DNA of 64,000 bases, from positions 54,980 through 118,979 of the forward strand of contig DENS01000003.1 in the NCBI GenBank assembly GCA_002359735.1, in the 5' to 3' direction. The translations under genes were made by a program, and so were the position numbers. Within the stretch, counting starts at the first letter, position 1. Each line of letters starts with the position of its first letter. A model generated the notes under the pieces. That model was not told the origin of the DNA. It did no database searches and saw only the letters and a list, made by a program, of their open reading frames with translations. The stretch is from Micavibrio sp. UBA2638 (lineage in GTDB: Bacteria; Pseudomonadota; Alphaproteobacteria; Micavibrionales; Micavibrionaceae). This document shows, piece by piece, positions 34,990-43,625 of the stretch.

Positions 34990-35700
34990 CTATCCCGTTT
35001 TTTGTAATCCTTTTTCACCTGACAGATAATCAGCAATGTGGATAAGATCAGAAAATATACGATGCGCCCCGGCCGATTTCAACACTTTCGCATGGGCCGC
35101 CGGGGCATGATGCGACCCGGTAAAGCCAATAACATGCATACCGGCGGCCAAACCGGCTTGCACCCCGGCCACACTGTCTTCGACAACGACACAGTCTTTG
35201 GTCTGCACCTGCATTTTATCGGCGGCAAACAGGAATAGATCGGGCGCTGGCTTGGCATTTTCAACCTGAACTTTTGTAAATATCTGCGATTCACCGGTTT
35301 CAAAATAATCGTACAGACTTGTTAACTTCAAACTTTTCAAGACACTGGAGCGTTCCCCGTTAGAGGCCACGCATATCTTACCGCGCTCTTTGGCCCGCGC
35401 AATCAGAACATCGGCACCGGCAATGGCCGACAAAGCAACATCCATTTGTTGCTGGGCGCGGCGCACATAGGTCTCAGCCGCCAAATGTGAAGACAGATCC
35501 ATATTATGGGCTTGTTCCGCCTGCGCGCGTATGGCGCTGAGCGTCAGACCGGTGAAGCGTTCCAGACACAGACCCGGCGTATACATATCCAGCCCAGCCT
35601 CGCATAACAGATCAGATATCACGGTATTGTATAACATTTCACTGTCAATCAACGTGCCGTCACAATCAAAAATCACCAAACCGGTCGTATTTATCGGCAT
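34990..35700 (-). CDS. HAD-superfamily hydrolase (beta-phosphoglucomutase/phosphatase-like)
   Basis: 236 residues. HAD motif I is FDCDGTLIDSE (DxDGT) near the N-terminus, motif II the Ser/Thr of CVASNGERSS, motif III Lys in VENAKPAPDLFLFA, and motif IV VVVEDSVAGVQAG. The helical cap after motif I puts it with the PGMB-like phosphatases, which act on sugar phosphates or phosphoglycolate. ATG at 35700 chosen; a TTG two codons upstream has no site. It sits between acpP and the DUF3429 gene inside the fatty-acid cluster; a link to fatty-acid synthesis is not evident. Confidence 0.9.
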   Translation of the reverse strand: MPINTTGLVIFDCDGTLIDSEMLYNTVISDLLCEAGLDMYTPGLCLERFTGLTLSAIRAQAEQAHNMDLSSHLAAETYVRRAQQQMDVALSAIAGADVLIARAKERGKICVASNGERSSVLKSLKLTSLYDYFETGESQIFTKVQVENAKPAPDLFLFAADKMQVQTKDCVVVEDSVAGVQAGLAAGMHVIGFTGSHHAPAAHAKVLKSAGAHRIFSDLIHIADYLSGEKGLQKTG

Positions 35701-35834
35701 TATCAAAACTCTCTTTTTCCGCCCTTATTTAAAGGCAAATATTAAAGGAAAACCTATCCTTGCTTCAGCACCATGACATCTATACGCATAAAAGTAAAAT
35801 AACCACAAAAAAGCGCACAAGATGAGCGCGCATC

Positions 35835-36305
35835 CTACACCCAAAGGAAAACAACACAGGCCGCCAGACTGGCAATAACTACAAGGGTGATGCCCGTTCT
35901 GGTGCGCATATAATCAGGGGGCATTTTTGACCGGTCCAGCCATTGCCAATCCATCAATAATATCGCCAGATACAACAAAATATAAAGCCCCAGTGCAGCC
36001 GAAAGCAGCACATGACCAAACCCCACCGCCAGCATACCGCTGGCCAGTAAAACCAGCCCCCAACCACTGAGTACCATTGCAATCAATGTTGGCGTCATGG
36101 CCAATAGCAATTGCCCCTCACGATGGCCGATAAAACCATGGCTCCAATGCACACCGCCAAGAAAGGAGGCAATCATCCCCGCATAGAGAAACAACAAACC
36201 AAGCAGCAAAGCGCCCAGCGTTTCATCAAATATAAACAGACCGATCGCCCCGCATATAAACGGCAAAGCCCCCAGATAGCCCAGAACTTTATAAAGCTGT
36301 ATCAC
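35835..36305 (-). CDS. DUF3429-family membrane protein
   Basis: 156 residues, five hydrophobic helices (about residues 8-26, 30-50, 66-85, 90-118 and 138-155). The sequence GGVHWSHGFIG after the second helix matches the conserved FLGGxHW element of DUF3429, a family of small membrane proteins with no known job. It follows fabG by 15 bp on the same strand, so it is probably co-transcribed. No catalytic motif can be named. Confidence 0.85.
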   Translation of the reverse strand: MIQLYKVLGYLGALPFICGAIGLFIFDETLGALLLGLLFLYAGMIASFLGGVHWSHGFIGHREGQLLLAMTPTLIAMVLSGWGLVLLASGMLAVGFGHVLLSAALGLYILLYLAILLMDWQWLDRSKMPPDYMRTRTGITLVVIASLAACVVFLWV

Positions 36306-36320
36306 CGCTTGGCCCCGGTT

Positions 36321-37058
36321 CTATATCATGGCCATGCCACCATTGACGTGAATGGTCTGACCGGTCACATACCCCGCCTCGTCGGATGCCAGATAAACCG
36401 CCGCGGTTGCGATATCGGCCGAATCGCCCATTTTCCCGGCCGGGATGGTGGCGTTGATTTTCGCCTTTTGATCATCATTCAGCGCATCTGTCATGGCCGT
36501 CGCAATAAAGCCCGGCGCAATACAATTAATGGTAATGCCGCGGGACGCCACTTCCTGTGCCATGGCCTTGGACCAGCCAATCATACCGGCCTTGGACGCC
36601 ACGTAGTTACACTGCCCCGGATTACCCGTCACACCAACCACGGAAGAAATATTGATAATGCGGCCATTTCGGCGTTTCATCATGCCGCGCTGCACCGCTT
36701 TGGCGAGCTTGAACGGGGCCGTCAGATTGACATCAATCACATCCTGCCATTCTTCATCTTTCATCCGCATGGACAAATTATCACGGGTTAAACCGGCATT
36801 ATTCACCAGAATATCAATCTGGCCCATAGCCTCTTCCGCGCGCTTGATCAGATCCGCGATGGCCTCATCACTGGACAGATCGGCGCTTAAAACACTCACG
36901 CGCTCACCCAGCTCTTTGGCCAGGGCCTCAAGTTTTTCTGTATTGCGGCCGGAAATACCGACATGGGCGCCCTGCGCATGCAGCGCCTTGGCGATTTCGC
37001 CGCCAATACCGCCCGTTGCGCCCGTAACCAGCGCGGCTTTACCTGTTAAATCGAACAT
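36321..37058 (-). CDS. fabG: 3-oxoacyl-ACP reductase
   Basis: NADPH-dependent SDR that reduces 3-oxoacyl-ACP during fatty-acid elongation. Cofactor motif TGATGGIG (residues 12-19), NNAGLTRD, and catalytic Ser-Tyr-Lys in NISSVVGVTGNPGQCNYVASKAG. It ends in the FabG-typical TGQTIHVNGGMAMI. 245 residues. AAGGAG lies nine bases upstream of the ATG. Location within the acpP/fabF/fabD cluster makes FabG the right call among many SDRs. Confidence 0.96.
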   Translation of the reverse strand: MFDLTGKAALVTGATGGIGGEIAKALHAQGAHVGISGRNTEKLEALAKELGERVSVLSADLSSDEAIADLIKRAEEAMGQIDILVNNAGLTRDNLSMRMKDEEWQDVIDVNLTAPFKLAKAVQRGMMKRRNGRIINISSVVGVTGNPGQCNYVASKAGMIGWSKAMAQEVASRGITINCIAPGFIATAMTDALNDDQKAKINATIPAGKMGDSADIATAAVYLASDEAGYVTGQTIHVNGGMAMI

Positions 37059-37120
37059 CTATCATTACTCCTTATTATTCCTATGACTGCGAGACTAAGC
37101 CAAGCCTTGTGACGCGTCCA

Positions 37121-37135
37121 GTCAAAAATATTGAC
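37121..37135. promoter_or_regulatory. Palindrome GTCAA-N5-TTGAC in the fabG/37194 divergent region
   Basis: A perfect 5-bp inverted repeat with a 5-base spacer, overlapping the -35 of the plus-strand promoter. Its position between two divergent genes fits an operator, but such short repeats arise by chance. Confidence 0.3.
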
Positions 37136-37159
37136 ATGTCCAAGCCACTGTAATATGGA
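37131..37159 (+). promoter_or_regulatory. Candidate promoter upstream of the 37194 gene
   Basis: Consensus TTGACA (37131-37136) with TATGGA (37154-37159) at 17 bp, about 35 bases before the ATG. The -35 is perfect, the -10 poor. Confidence 0.4.
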
Positions 37160-37193
37160 TAATTCCATTAAAAAATTATGTACAGGGGCCATT

Positions 37194-37538
37194 ATGAGTA
37201 AAAAGAAATCATTATCAGACAGTTTTCGTGACATTTTCTTCGATTCCCCCCTAAAAATTGGTGCCTCGGCCATTTTAACCGTTGCATTCATGTCACAGGC
37301 CACAAATTTGGCGTATGATGAATCGGAACGTCATAAAATATTTTTAGAACAAAATGGTTTTTCCGACGTCATCACTCAGGACAGAAACTATGTATGGGGC
37401 AAAGCCTTAACATGCGGTATCGGGTCAGATTTTTCCTATAGCGAGTACGATGGAACACGTAAAGAAGGTCTTATTTGTAACGGAATCGCGTGGAATAATG
37501 ATGAAATCACCATCCATCTGGATGACAACTCACTATAA
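37194..37538 (+). CDS. Hypothetical protein with an N-terminal membrane/signal segment
   Basis: 114 residues from the ATG at 37194, which has AGGGG five to seven bases upstream; the frame is open to a TTG at 37131 with no site. After a basic start (MSKKKSLSDSFRDIFF) comes a moderately hydrophobic stretch (LKIGASAILTVAFMSQATNLA), then a polar region with two Cys (LTCGIGSDF and GLICNGIAW) that could form a disulfide if exported. Family not recognised. It is a plus-strand gene in the middle of the minus-strand fatty-acid cluster. Confidence 0.6.
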   Translation: MSKKKSLSDSFRDIFFDSPLKIGASAILTVAFMSQATNLAYDESERHKIFLEQNGFSDVITQDRNYVWGKALTCGIGSDFSYSEYDGTRKEGLICNGIAWNNDEITIHLDDNSL

Positions 37539-37592
37539 ATACGGCCACAGTCAAAGCAGCCCCGTATAATTATTTTTACAAAATCAAGAAAG

Positions 37593-38012
37593 ATGATCAT
37601 GTCCAAAATTCAAGATGCCGATATTAAACTGGCCGAAGACATTCGGGAATGCATGGATCATAATTATGAATGCGGCATTCGCCTGTTGTTTAACAAGGCC
37701 GGAAAAACAAACGAATTTAACAATGACGGCACAAAAGCCGACATGGCCACCGATATGAAGGAAAAGCAGCAGCTATACAAAAACATGTTTGCCGATTACG
37801 GTACCGGCCTTTATTGCACATTGAAATTAACCGATATGTATACCAGATCGGCAAAGCGCACGGCGCAAAAAATTGGGCTGGCGCAAGACGTCGATGCCGC
37901 ATTCGCCCATATTCTGAGTGCGCAGAACAAACCCCGATTAACGACCGATCATGTCGATATGCTCAAGCGATATCAAATGGATGCACTGGCCGCCGTTCTG
38001 GAACGAACATAA
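37593..38012 (+). CDS. Hypothetical helical protein
   Basis: 139 residues, soluble, mostly helical by composition, Lys/Asp/Met-rich (MATDMKEKQQLYKNMFADYG, YTRSAKRTAQKIGLAQDVDAA). Starts ATG at 37593 or 37599; AAGAAAG precedes both. It follows the 37194 gene by 54 bp on the same strand and is closed by a clear terminator hairpin at 38041. Family not recognised, no catalytic motif visible. With its neighbour it forms a two-gene plus-strand insertion between fabG and fabD. Confidence 0.6.
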   Translation: MIMSKIQDADIKLAEDIRECMDHNYECGIRLLFNKAGKTNEFNNDGTKADMATDMKEKQQLYKNMFADYGTGLYCTLKLTDMYTRSAKRTAQKIGLAQDVDAAFAHILSAQNKPRLTTDHVDMLKRYQMDALAAVLERT

Positions 38013-38040
38013 AAACGCGGGTTATACCGGATATTAAAAA

Positions 38041-38081
38041 CGCCGCCTCTCGGTATACATTGAGGGCGGCGCATTTTATTC
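38041..38081 (+). terminator. Rho-independent terminator after the 37593 gene
   Basis: CGCCGCCTC (38041-38049) pairs with GAGGGCGGCG (38062-38071, one bulged G) around a 12-base loop, followed by CATTTTATT. Placed 28 bases after the stop. Confidence 0.7.
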
Positions 38082-38148
38082 TGGCGCGTTTCATCTGGCA
38101 CTTTTAATCAGGCGCATTTCATAAGGCACAGGGCCTTTCTTGTATTTT

Positions 38149-39096
38149 TTATCCCTTGAGCTTTGCAATCAGCGCTTCGATTTGCTCAGGCGTGCCAACG
38201 CTTTCGCAAGCGATCTCACGGTCAATTCGGCGCACAAGCCCGGACAAGACCTTACCGGCCCCCAGCTCCACCATATGCTCAACGCCATGATCCTTCATCC
38301 AGATTACCGATTCACGCCAGCGCACAGTGCCGGTAACCTGCGCCACCAATAAATCCCGTATGTCCTCAGGATCTTGTGTGGCGGTGGCATTCACATTGGC
38401 CACGACCGGCACCACAGGCGCCTTCATATTCGCCCCGGCCAATGCATCACGCATGGCATCGGCGGCCGGTTGCATCAAGGCGCAATGAAACGGGGCAGAG
38501 ACCGGAAGCTCTACAGCCTTTTTCGCCCCTTTTTCCTGCGCCAGAGTGATCGCGGCAGCCACAGCGTTCGCATGGCCTGATACCACAACCTGACCGGTGG
38601 AATTATCATTGGCGGCTTCGCAGACCTGGCCATTGGATGCCTCTTGTGCAATCGCTTTGACCTCTTCGAAATCCAGCCCTAAAATGGCGGCCATCGCCCC
38701 CACACCAACCGGTACGGCCTTTTGCATGGCATCACCGCGAATACGCAACAAACGGGCCGTTTCTTCAATCTCCAGCGACCCCGCCGCGGTCAGGGCGGAA
38801 TATTCCCCCAGCGAATGCCCGGCGACATAAGAACAGATCTCTTCAATTTTCAGACCGCCCTGCTTTTTCAAAATCTCGATCACGGCCATAGATACCGCCA
38901 TTAAGGCCGGTTGTGTATTGGCGGTCATATTCAAATCCGTATCCGGGCCTTCCAGAATAATTTTGCTTAACCCTTGTGAAAGGGCGTCATCCACACGTTC
39001 AAACACCTCACGGGCTTCGGCAAAGCTATCCAGCAAATCTTGACCCATTCCAACAAATTGTGATCCCTGACCGGGGAAAATTAATGCGCGTGACAT
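38149..39096 (-). CDS. fabD: Malonyl-CoA:ACP transacylase
   Basis: Loads malonyl groups onto AcpP. The nucleophile Ser95 lies in GHSLGEYSAL (GxSxG), the FPGQGSQ block opens the protein, and the catalytic His is in SAPFHCALM. 315 residues, standard. AAGGAG lies nine bases before the ATG. Usually fabD is directly upstream of fabG; here 1.1 kb with two opposite-strand genes intervenes, so fabD must be transcribed separately or read through antisense to them. Confidence 0.97.
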   Translation of the reverse strand: MSRALIFPGQGSQFVGMGQDLLDSFAEAREVFERVDDALSQGLSKIILEGPDTDLNMTANTQPALMAVSMAVIEILKKQGGLKIEEICSYVAGHSLGEYSALTAAGSLEIEETARLLRIRGDAMQKAVPVGVGAMAAILGLDFEEVKAIAQEASNGQVCEAANDNSTGQVVVSGHANAVAAAITLAQEKGAKKAVELPVSAPFHCALMQPAADAMRDALAGANMKAPVVPVVANVNATATQDPEDIRDLLVAQVTGTVRWRESVIWMKDHGVEHMVELGAGKVLSGLVRRIDREIACESVGTPEQIEALIAKLKG

Positions 39097-39456
39097 ATCG
39101 AACTACTCCTTATACTACATTAATAGCGAATCATTATTCTGACGTTAGTGCCGCATCATAATATGATCCGGGAAAAAGATAATTTCGTTATCACATATAT
39201 TAAAGAAATAAAATTTCACTTCGGCTTTCATTATAAAACGCCCGCTGGCCTCTTTTTACAGATTAATGGCCGCATCCCGGCTCCCCCCGGTTCATGTTTT
39301 TTTAAGAAAAGGCTTGATTTATAACGCGCAATCCGTCTATATACCCTTCAATCTACATAACCTTGCTGATGACATGGTGTTATCAGCTGAATTTGCAACG
39401 TAAAGAGCGCCGAAATATTTTGGAGCTTTTGGCAAAGGAAACCGAAAGGAAGACAT
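39097..39456. other. 360-bp intergenic region between fabD and rpsF
   Basis: No coding sequence is supportable. The left end holds the fabD ribosome site and start region. The right half holds the candidate rpsF promoter at 39314 and an mRNA leader of about 110 bases ending in AAAGGAAG. I looked for the S6:S18-binding hairpin known from other rpsF leaders and could not draw it with confidence. Confidence 0.5.
39314..39343 (+). promoter_or_regulatory. Candidate promoter for rpsF-rpsR-rplI
   Basis: TTGATT (39314-39319) and TATATA (39338-39343) with an 18-bp spacer. It would give a leader of roughly 105 bases, room for translational feedback. Confidence 0.45.
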
Positions 39457-39825
39457 ATGCCGTTTTATGAAACCGTGTTTATCGCACGACAAGACTTGAC
39501 TGATGGCCAGGTGAAGGATCTGACCAAAGGTTTTGAAGACATCCTGAAAAAAGAAGGTGGGAAAGTAACAAAGACCGAACAATGGGGTCTGCGTACACTT
39601 GCGTACCGCATCAACAAAAGCCGTAAGGGCCACTACACCCTGATCGAAAGCGATGCCCCCGGTAGCGCGATTATCGAGCTGGAGCGTAACTTGCGCCTGA
39701 ACGAAGATATAATGCGTTACATGACCATCAAACTGGACGAATTGTCCGATGGCCCATCTGTTGTTATGGGTGGTGGAAAAAACAATGATGATGATGACAA
39801 AAACTCTAAGAAGGAGGCCGCGTAA
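39457..39825 (+). CDS. rpsF: Small ribosomal subunit protein bS6
   Basis: 122 residues of the 30S platform protein that binds bS18 and 16S rRNA. Signature MPFYETVFIARQDLTD and GLRTLAYRINKSRKGHYTLIE. The C-terminal tail is acidic then basic (NNDDDDKNSKKEAA), as in many alphaproteobacteria. Its stop shares one base with the rpsR start (TAATG), so the two are translated together. AAAGGAAG precedes the ATG. Confidence 0.98.
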   Translation: MPFYETVFIARQDLTDGQVKDLTKGFEDILKKEGGKVTKTEQWGLRTLAYRINKSRKGHYTLIESDAPGSAIIELERNLRLNEDIMRYMTIKLDELSDGPSVVMGGGKNNDDDDKNSKKEAA

Positions 39826-40085
39826 TGAGTGCAGCTGACGCCCCAACAGTAAAACGTCCATTTTTCCGTCGTAAAAAGACATGCCCATTCAGCGGCCCGA
39901 ATGCACCGGCCATTGACTGGAAGGACACAAAAACCCTTGGCCGCTATATTTCCGAGCGCGGCAAAGTTGTTCCAAGCCGCATTACATCTGTTTCGCAAAA
40001 GAAACAGCGCGAATTGGCCAAAGCAATCAAACGTGCGCGCCATATGGCTTTGTTGCCTTATGTTCGTCACGAAAATGAAAGATAA
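39825..40085 (+). CDS. rpsR: Small ribosomal subunit protein bS18
   Basis: 86 residues, partner of bS6. Diagnostic RPFFRRKKTCPF, IDWKDTKTLGRYISERGKVVPSRI and KKQRELAKAIKRARHMALLPY. A single Cys sits in the N-terminal zinc-like position (KKTCPF), the rest of the Zn ribbon being absent, as is common. GGAGG at the rpsF 3' end serves as its ribosome site. Confidence 0.98.
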   Translation: MSAADAPTVKRPFFRRKKTCPFSGPNAPAIDWKDTKTLGRYISERGKVVPSRITSVSQKKQRELAKAIKRARHMALLPYVRHENER

Positions 40086-40096
40086 GGATATCCGAC

Positions 40097-40861
40097 ATGG
40101 CACAAACACAAGTAATCCTATTGGAAAAAGTCGATAAACTTGGCGGTATGGGTGACGTTGTTACCGTAAAGCCAGGGTACGCCCGCAACTATCTGTTGCC
40201 ACAGAAAAAGGCTCTGCGTGCAAGCAAGGAAAATGTTGCCTATTTCGATGCGCAGCGCAAAGCCCTGGAAGCACAGAACGAAAAAACACGCAAAGAAGCC
40301 GAAAAACTGTCTGCTAAATTAAAGAACGTGAAGGCGCCAGTTATTCGTCAGGCCTCCGAAAGCGGTCAGCTATACGGTTCTGTTACGGCCCGTGATATCG
40401 CCGCCCAGATCAACGGCGTCAGCGATGTTAAGGTTGATCGCACCATGATCCGCCTGCATGACAACTTCAAAACCATCGGCTTGTTCGAAGTTGAAGTTGC
40501 ACTTCACCCGGAAGTTGTTGTTCCCGTTATCGTGAACATCGCCCGTACAGAAGAAGAAGCGAAAATTCAGGCCGATACAGGCCGCGCATTGATCGCCGAC
40601 GCCGATAGCGATGTCCCAATGGAAGAAGTGATCGAAGAGATCATCGCAGAATCCAATGAAGAAAATCTGGAAACTGTTCTGGAAGACAGCGCATTGGAAA
40701 GTGAAAAAGTAAAGAAGGAGCAAGCCGCAGCCAAAGCCGCGGAAGATGAGGCCAAAGCCGCCAAATCTGCCGAAAAAGCTGCGAAAAAAGCAGCGAAAAA
40801 AGCTGCTGAAGCCCCGGAAGAAGAGGGTGAAGCCACCGTTGAAATTGGGGCCTCTGAATAA
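40097..40861 (+). CDS. rplI: Large ribosomal subunit protein bL9 with long C-terminal extension
   Basis: The N-terminal rRNA-binding domain (VILLEKVDKLGGMGDVVTVKPGYARNYLLP) and the long connecting helix (YFDAQRKALEAQNEKTRKEAEKL) are standard, and the C-terminal domain ends around LHPEVVVPVIVNI. Normal bL9 is near 150 residues; this one is 254. The extra ~100 residues first include EEVIEEIIAESNEENLETVLED, then an Ala/Lys/Glu repeat (AAAKAAEDEAKAAKSAEKAA style) likely to form a charged helix. Last gene of rpsF-rpsR-rplI, followed by a strong terminator. Confidence 0.96.
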   Translation: MAQTQVILLEKVDKLGGMGDVVTVKPGYARNYLLPQKKALRASKENVAYFDAQRKALEAQNEKTRKEAEKLSAKLKNVKAPVIRQASESGQLYGSVTARDIAAQINGVSDVKVDRTMIRLHDNFKTIGLFEVEVALHPEVVVPVIVNIARTEEEAKIQADTGRALIADADSDVPMEEVIEEIIAESNEENLETVLEDSALESEKVKKEQAAAKAAEDEAKAAKSAEKAAKKAAKKAAEAPEEEGEATVEIGASE

Positions 40862-40885
40862 TCCTTCTCGCTGAGTAAAAACAAG

Positions 40886-40917
40886 AAAAACCCCGCCTGA
40901 GAACGCGGGGTTTTTTT
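40886..40917 (+). terminator. Strong rho-independent terminator after rplI
   Basis: ACCCCGC and GCGGGGT form a GC-rich stem, extended by A/T pairs, with an 8-base loop and seven T residues after it. Ends the ribosomal-protein operon. Confidence 0.9.
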
Positions 40918-40989
40918 ATGCCCGTAATCCACAGGGGCTCTGCATTAAAAAACTAGCGCGGCCTAGTTTTTATTTGCTAATCTTCGCGC

Positions 40990-42477
40990 ATGGATAATAC
41001 AGCTATACACTATTCTGATCTGGCACAGGATGACCGTCCGGAGGCCACACCCTATCGGACGCTTCCGCATAACCTTGAGGCCGAGCAAGGCTTGCTGGGC
41101 GCGCTTTTAATTGACAACCGCGCCCTGGAAAAGGTGAGCGATTTTTTACGGCCCGATCACTTTTTTGTGCCGGCGCATCAACGCATCTATGTTTCCATCA
41201 TGACCCTGGTGGATCGCGGTCAAAACGCATCGCCTGTCACCTTAAAAAATTACTTCGAAAAAGACGAAGAATTAAAAGATGTAGGGGGCGCGGAATATCT
41301 GGCCGATCTGGCGGCAAATGTTGTCAGTATCATCAATGCCGAAGATTATGCCCGCAGCATTTATGACCTGTTTATGCGCCGCGAGCTGATTATGCTGGGC
41401 GAGAACATTGTCAATGAAAGCTATGACATCAATCTTGATAATGATGCGATGTCGACCATTTCCATGGCCGAAGGGCAGTTGTTTAACCTGGCCGAAAGCG
41501 GTGACATGAAAGGCGGTTTTGTCACCTTACGTGATTCGGTTATTACCGCAATTGAACTGGCCGAAAAGGCCTATAAATCCGATGGTCATGTAACCGGTAT
41601 TACAACCGGTTTGCGCGATATGGACAAAAAACTGGGCGGGTTGCAAAATTCTGACCTGCTTATCCTGGCCGCGCGCCCATCTATGGGTAAAACATCGCTG
41701 GCCGTTAATATGGGCTTTAATGCCGCGAAAAAATACGCTGAAACAGGCGGTAAAGAGGGCGGCATTGTCGGCTTCTTCTCTCTGGAGATGTCCGCCGACC
41801 AGCTGGCCACCCGTATTCTCTCCGACCAATCGGGCATATCCGGTGATGCTATTAAGAAGGGCAATATCCGTCAGGATGATTTCCGCAAATTTGTCGAGGC
41901 CTCTCAAGTGCTTTCGCAAGTGCCGCTGCATATTGATGACACGCCCGCCTTAACCATTGGCGCCGTGCGCCAACGCGCCCGCCGTTTAAAACGCCAGCAC
42001 GGCCTGAATTTATTAATCATTGACTATCTTCAGTTATTGCGCGGTAACGGGTCACGACAATCCACCGACAACCGGGTGAATGAAGTTTCGGAAATCACCC
42101 GTGGTCTGAAAGCCATCGCCAAGGAATTGAATATTCCTGTGATCGCGCTGTCACAGCTTTCCCGTGCCGTTGAACAACGTGAAGACAAGCGCCCGCAACT
42201 CTCTGATTTGCGCGAATCCGGTTCAATCGAACAAGATGCCGATGTCGTGATGTTTATTTACCGTGATGAATATTATCTGTCCCGCGCCGAACCCGAGGTG
42301 GGCACCGAAAAGCATTTGGAATGGCAAGACCGTATGGCCCGCGCGCATAATGTGGCCGAAACCATCGTCGCCAAGGCCCGTCACGGCCCGATTGGTACTG
42401 TTAAGCTCTACTTTGATTCCAATGTAACCCGCTTTAGTGATCTTGACATCGCCCATGATGGCGGGGACTACGAATAA
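40990..42477 (+). CDS. dnaB: Replicative DNA helicase DnaB
   Basis: Hexameric 5'-3' helicase of the replication fork. The N-terminal domain opens with LPHNLEAEQGLLGALLIDN; the RecA-like motor has Walker A ARPSMGKTSLA (K234), Walker B LLIIDYLQLL, and the DnaB motif LKAIAKELNIPVIALSQLSR. RESGSIEQDADVVMF and the C-terminal arginine-finger region are present. 495 residues, no intein. It follows the rpsF operon after a terminator and precedes alr, the common order in this class. Confidence 0.98.
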   Translation: MDNTAIHYSDLAQDDRPEATPYRTLPHNLEAEQGLLGALLIDNRALEKVSDFLRPDHFFVPAHQRIYVSIMTLVDRGQNASPVTLKNYFEKDEELKDVGGAEYLADLAANVVSIINAEDYARSIYDLFMRRELIMLGENIVNESYDINLDNDAMSTISMAEGQLFNLAESGDMKGGFVTLRDSVITAIELAEKAYKSDGHVTGITTGLRDMDKKLGGLQNSDLLILAARPSMGKTSLAVNMGFNAAKKYAETGGKEGGIVGFFSLEMSADQLATRILSDQSGISGDAIKKGNIRQDDFRKFVEASQVLSQVPLHIDDTPALTIGAVRQRARRLKRQHGLNLLIIDYLQLLRGNGSRQSTDNRVNEVSEITRGLKAIAKELNIPVIALSQLSRAVEQREDKRPQLSDLRESGSIEQDADVVMFIYRDEYYLSRAEPEVGTEKHLEWQDRMARAHNVAETIVAKARHGPIGTVKLYFDSNVTRFSDLDIAHDGGDYE

Positions 42478-42506
42478 GCAAACCAACGGAGCCGTCAGGG
42501 ATCATC

Positions 42507-43625
42507 ATGCCTTATAACCAGACGAGGCAATTTGCCGCCCAACTTATGATCGACCTTCCGGCTCTGGCATCCAATTACAAACTTTGTCAAACCCGCGTTG
42601 GCCCGCATTGCGAGGTGGCCGCGGCCGTCAAAGCCGATGCCTATGGCATAGGCATATCCGAAGCCGCCCCGGTGCTGGCCGGTGCTGGTTGTAAGAGCTT
42701 CTTTGTTGCCACATTAGAAGAAGGTATTGAATTGCGCGCCCTGTTCGGCAGCGCCGCGCATAAAATCTATATCCTGAATGGGCTGCAAAAAGATGCGGAA
42801 GATATTATTGATTTTCATTCACTGACGCCGGTCATTAACTCTCTGCACGAACTGGAATTATGGGCCGCTTACGCAAAACGAACCAGACCGTATCTAAAAT
42901 GCGCCCTGCATATTGATACCGGCATGGCGCGGCTTGGGCTCACTCCGGACGAACTGGAACATTTGCAAAACCGCATAGGGGAATTTGCCGATATTCTGGA
43001 CATAGAAATCGTGATGAGCCATTTTGCCTGCGCCGATGAAAAGGGGCATCCCTTCAACGAAATACAAGCGCAAAAATTTCAAAACGCGGCGGACTCTTTT
43101 GTATTTTCAAAATTTTCACTGGCCAATTCCTCTGGGCTTTTTCGAAAAGATGACTGGCATTATGACATGGTGCGCCCGGGCATGTGCCTGTATGGATTAA
43201 ACCCGACGCCTGAAACAGACAATCCCATGAAACCGGTTGTCAAACTTGCTGTCCCTATTTTACAACGCCGCCCCCTGCCCGAAGGGAAAAGCGTTGGTTA
43301 CGGCGCCGACTGGGTCGCCGCCAGCGATACAGAACTTGCCACCATTCAACTTGGTTACGCCGATGGCTTTGCCCGCCTGGCCGGTAACAAGGCCAAATTA
43401 TATTGGCAAGGGCATCCCTGCCCTGTAGTTGGGCGCGTATCCATGGATCTGAGCGTTATATCGCTGGAAAATGTTCCAAGGGACCTGCTCCCGCATCCGG
43501 GTGATATGATCGAGGTCTTTGGCCCGCATCAAAGCGTGGATGATCTGGCATGTGATATGGGCACGATTGGGTATGAACTTTTAACCATGCTCGGGAAACG
43601 GTATAACCGCCGCTATGAGCGCTAG
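42507..43625 (+). CDS. alr: Alanine racemase
   Basis: PLP enzyme giving D-alanine for peptidoglycan. The PLP lysine is K42 in AAVKADAYGIG, and the opposite catalytic base Tyr265 lies in SVGYGADWVA. LHIDTGMARLGL and GRVSMDLSVI are further family blocks. 372 residues. Ribosome site AGGGATC. The stop overlaps the convergent VanX-like gene by four bases, so transcription of both must end within the other gene. Confidence 0.96.
   Translation: MPYNQTRQFAAQLMIDLPALASNYKLCQTRVGPHCEVAAAVKADAYGIGISEAAPVLAGAGCKSFFVATLEEGIELRALFGSAAHKIYILNGLQKDAEDIIDFHSLTPVINSLHELELWAAYAKRTRPYLKCALHIDTGMARLGLTPDELEHLQNRIGEFADILDIEIVMSHFACADEKGHPFNEIQAQKFQNAADSFVFSKFSLANSSGLFRKDDWHYDMVRPGMCLYGLNPTPETDNPMKPVVKLAVPILQRRPLPEGKSVGYGADWVAASDTELATIQLGYADGFARLAGNKAKLYWQGHPCPVVGRVSMDLSVISLENVPRDLLPHPGDMIEVFGPHQSVDDLACDMGTIGYELLTMLGKRYNRRYER

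Noticed and set aside
39344..39456. S6:S18-binding leader hairpin in the rpsF leader
   Set aside because: A near-palindrome around CCGAAATATTTTGG is present but it has no loop and the expected CCG bulge arrangement could not be drawn.
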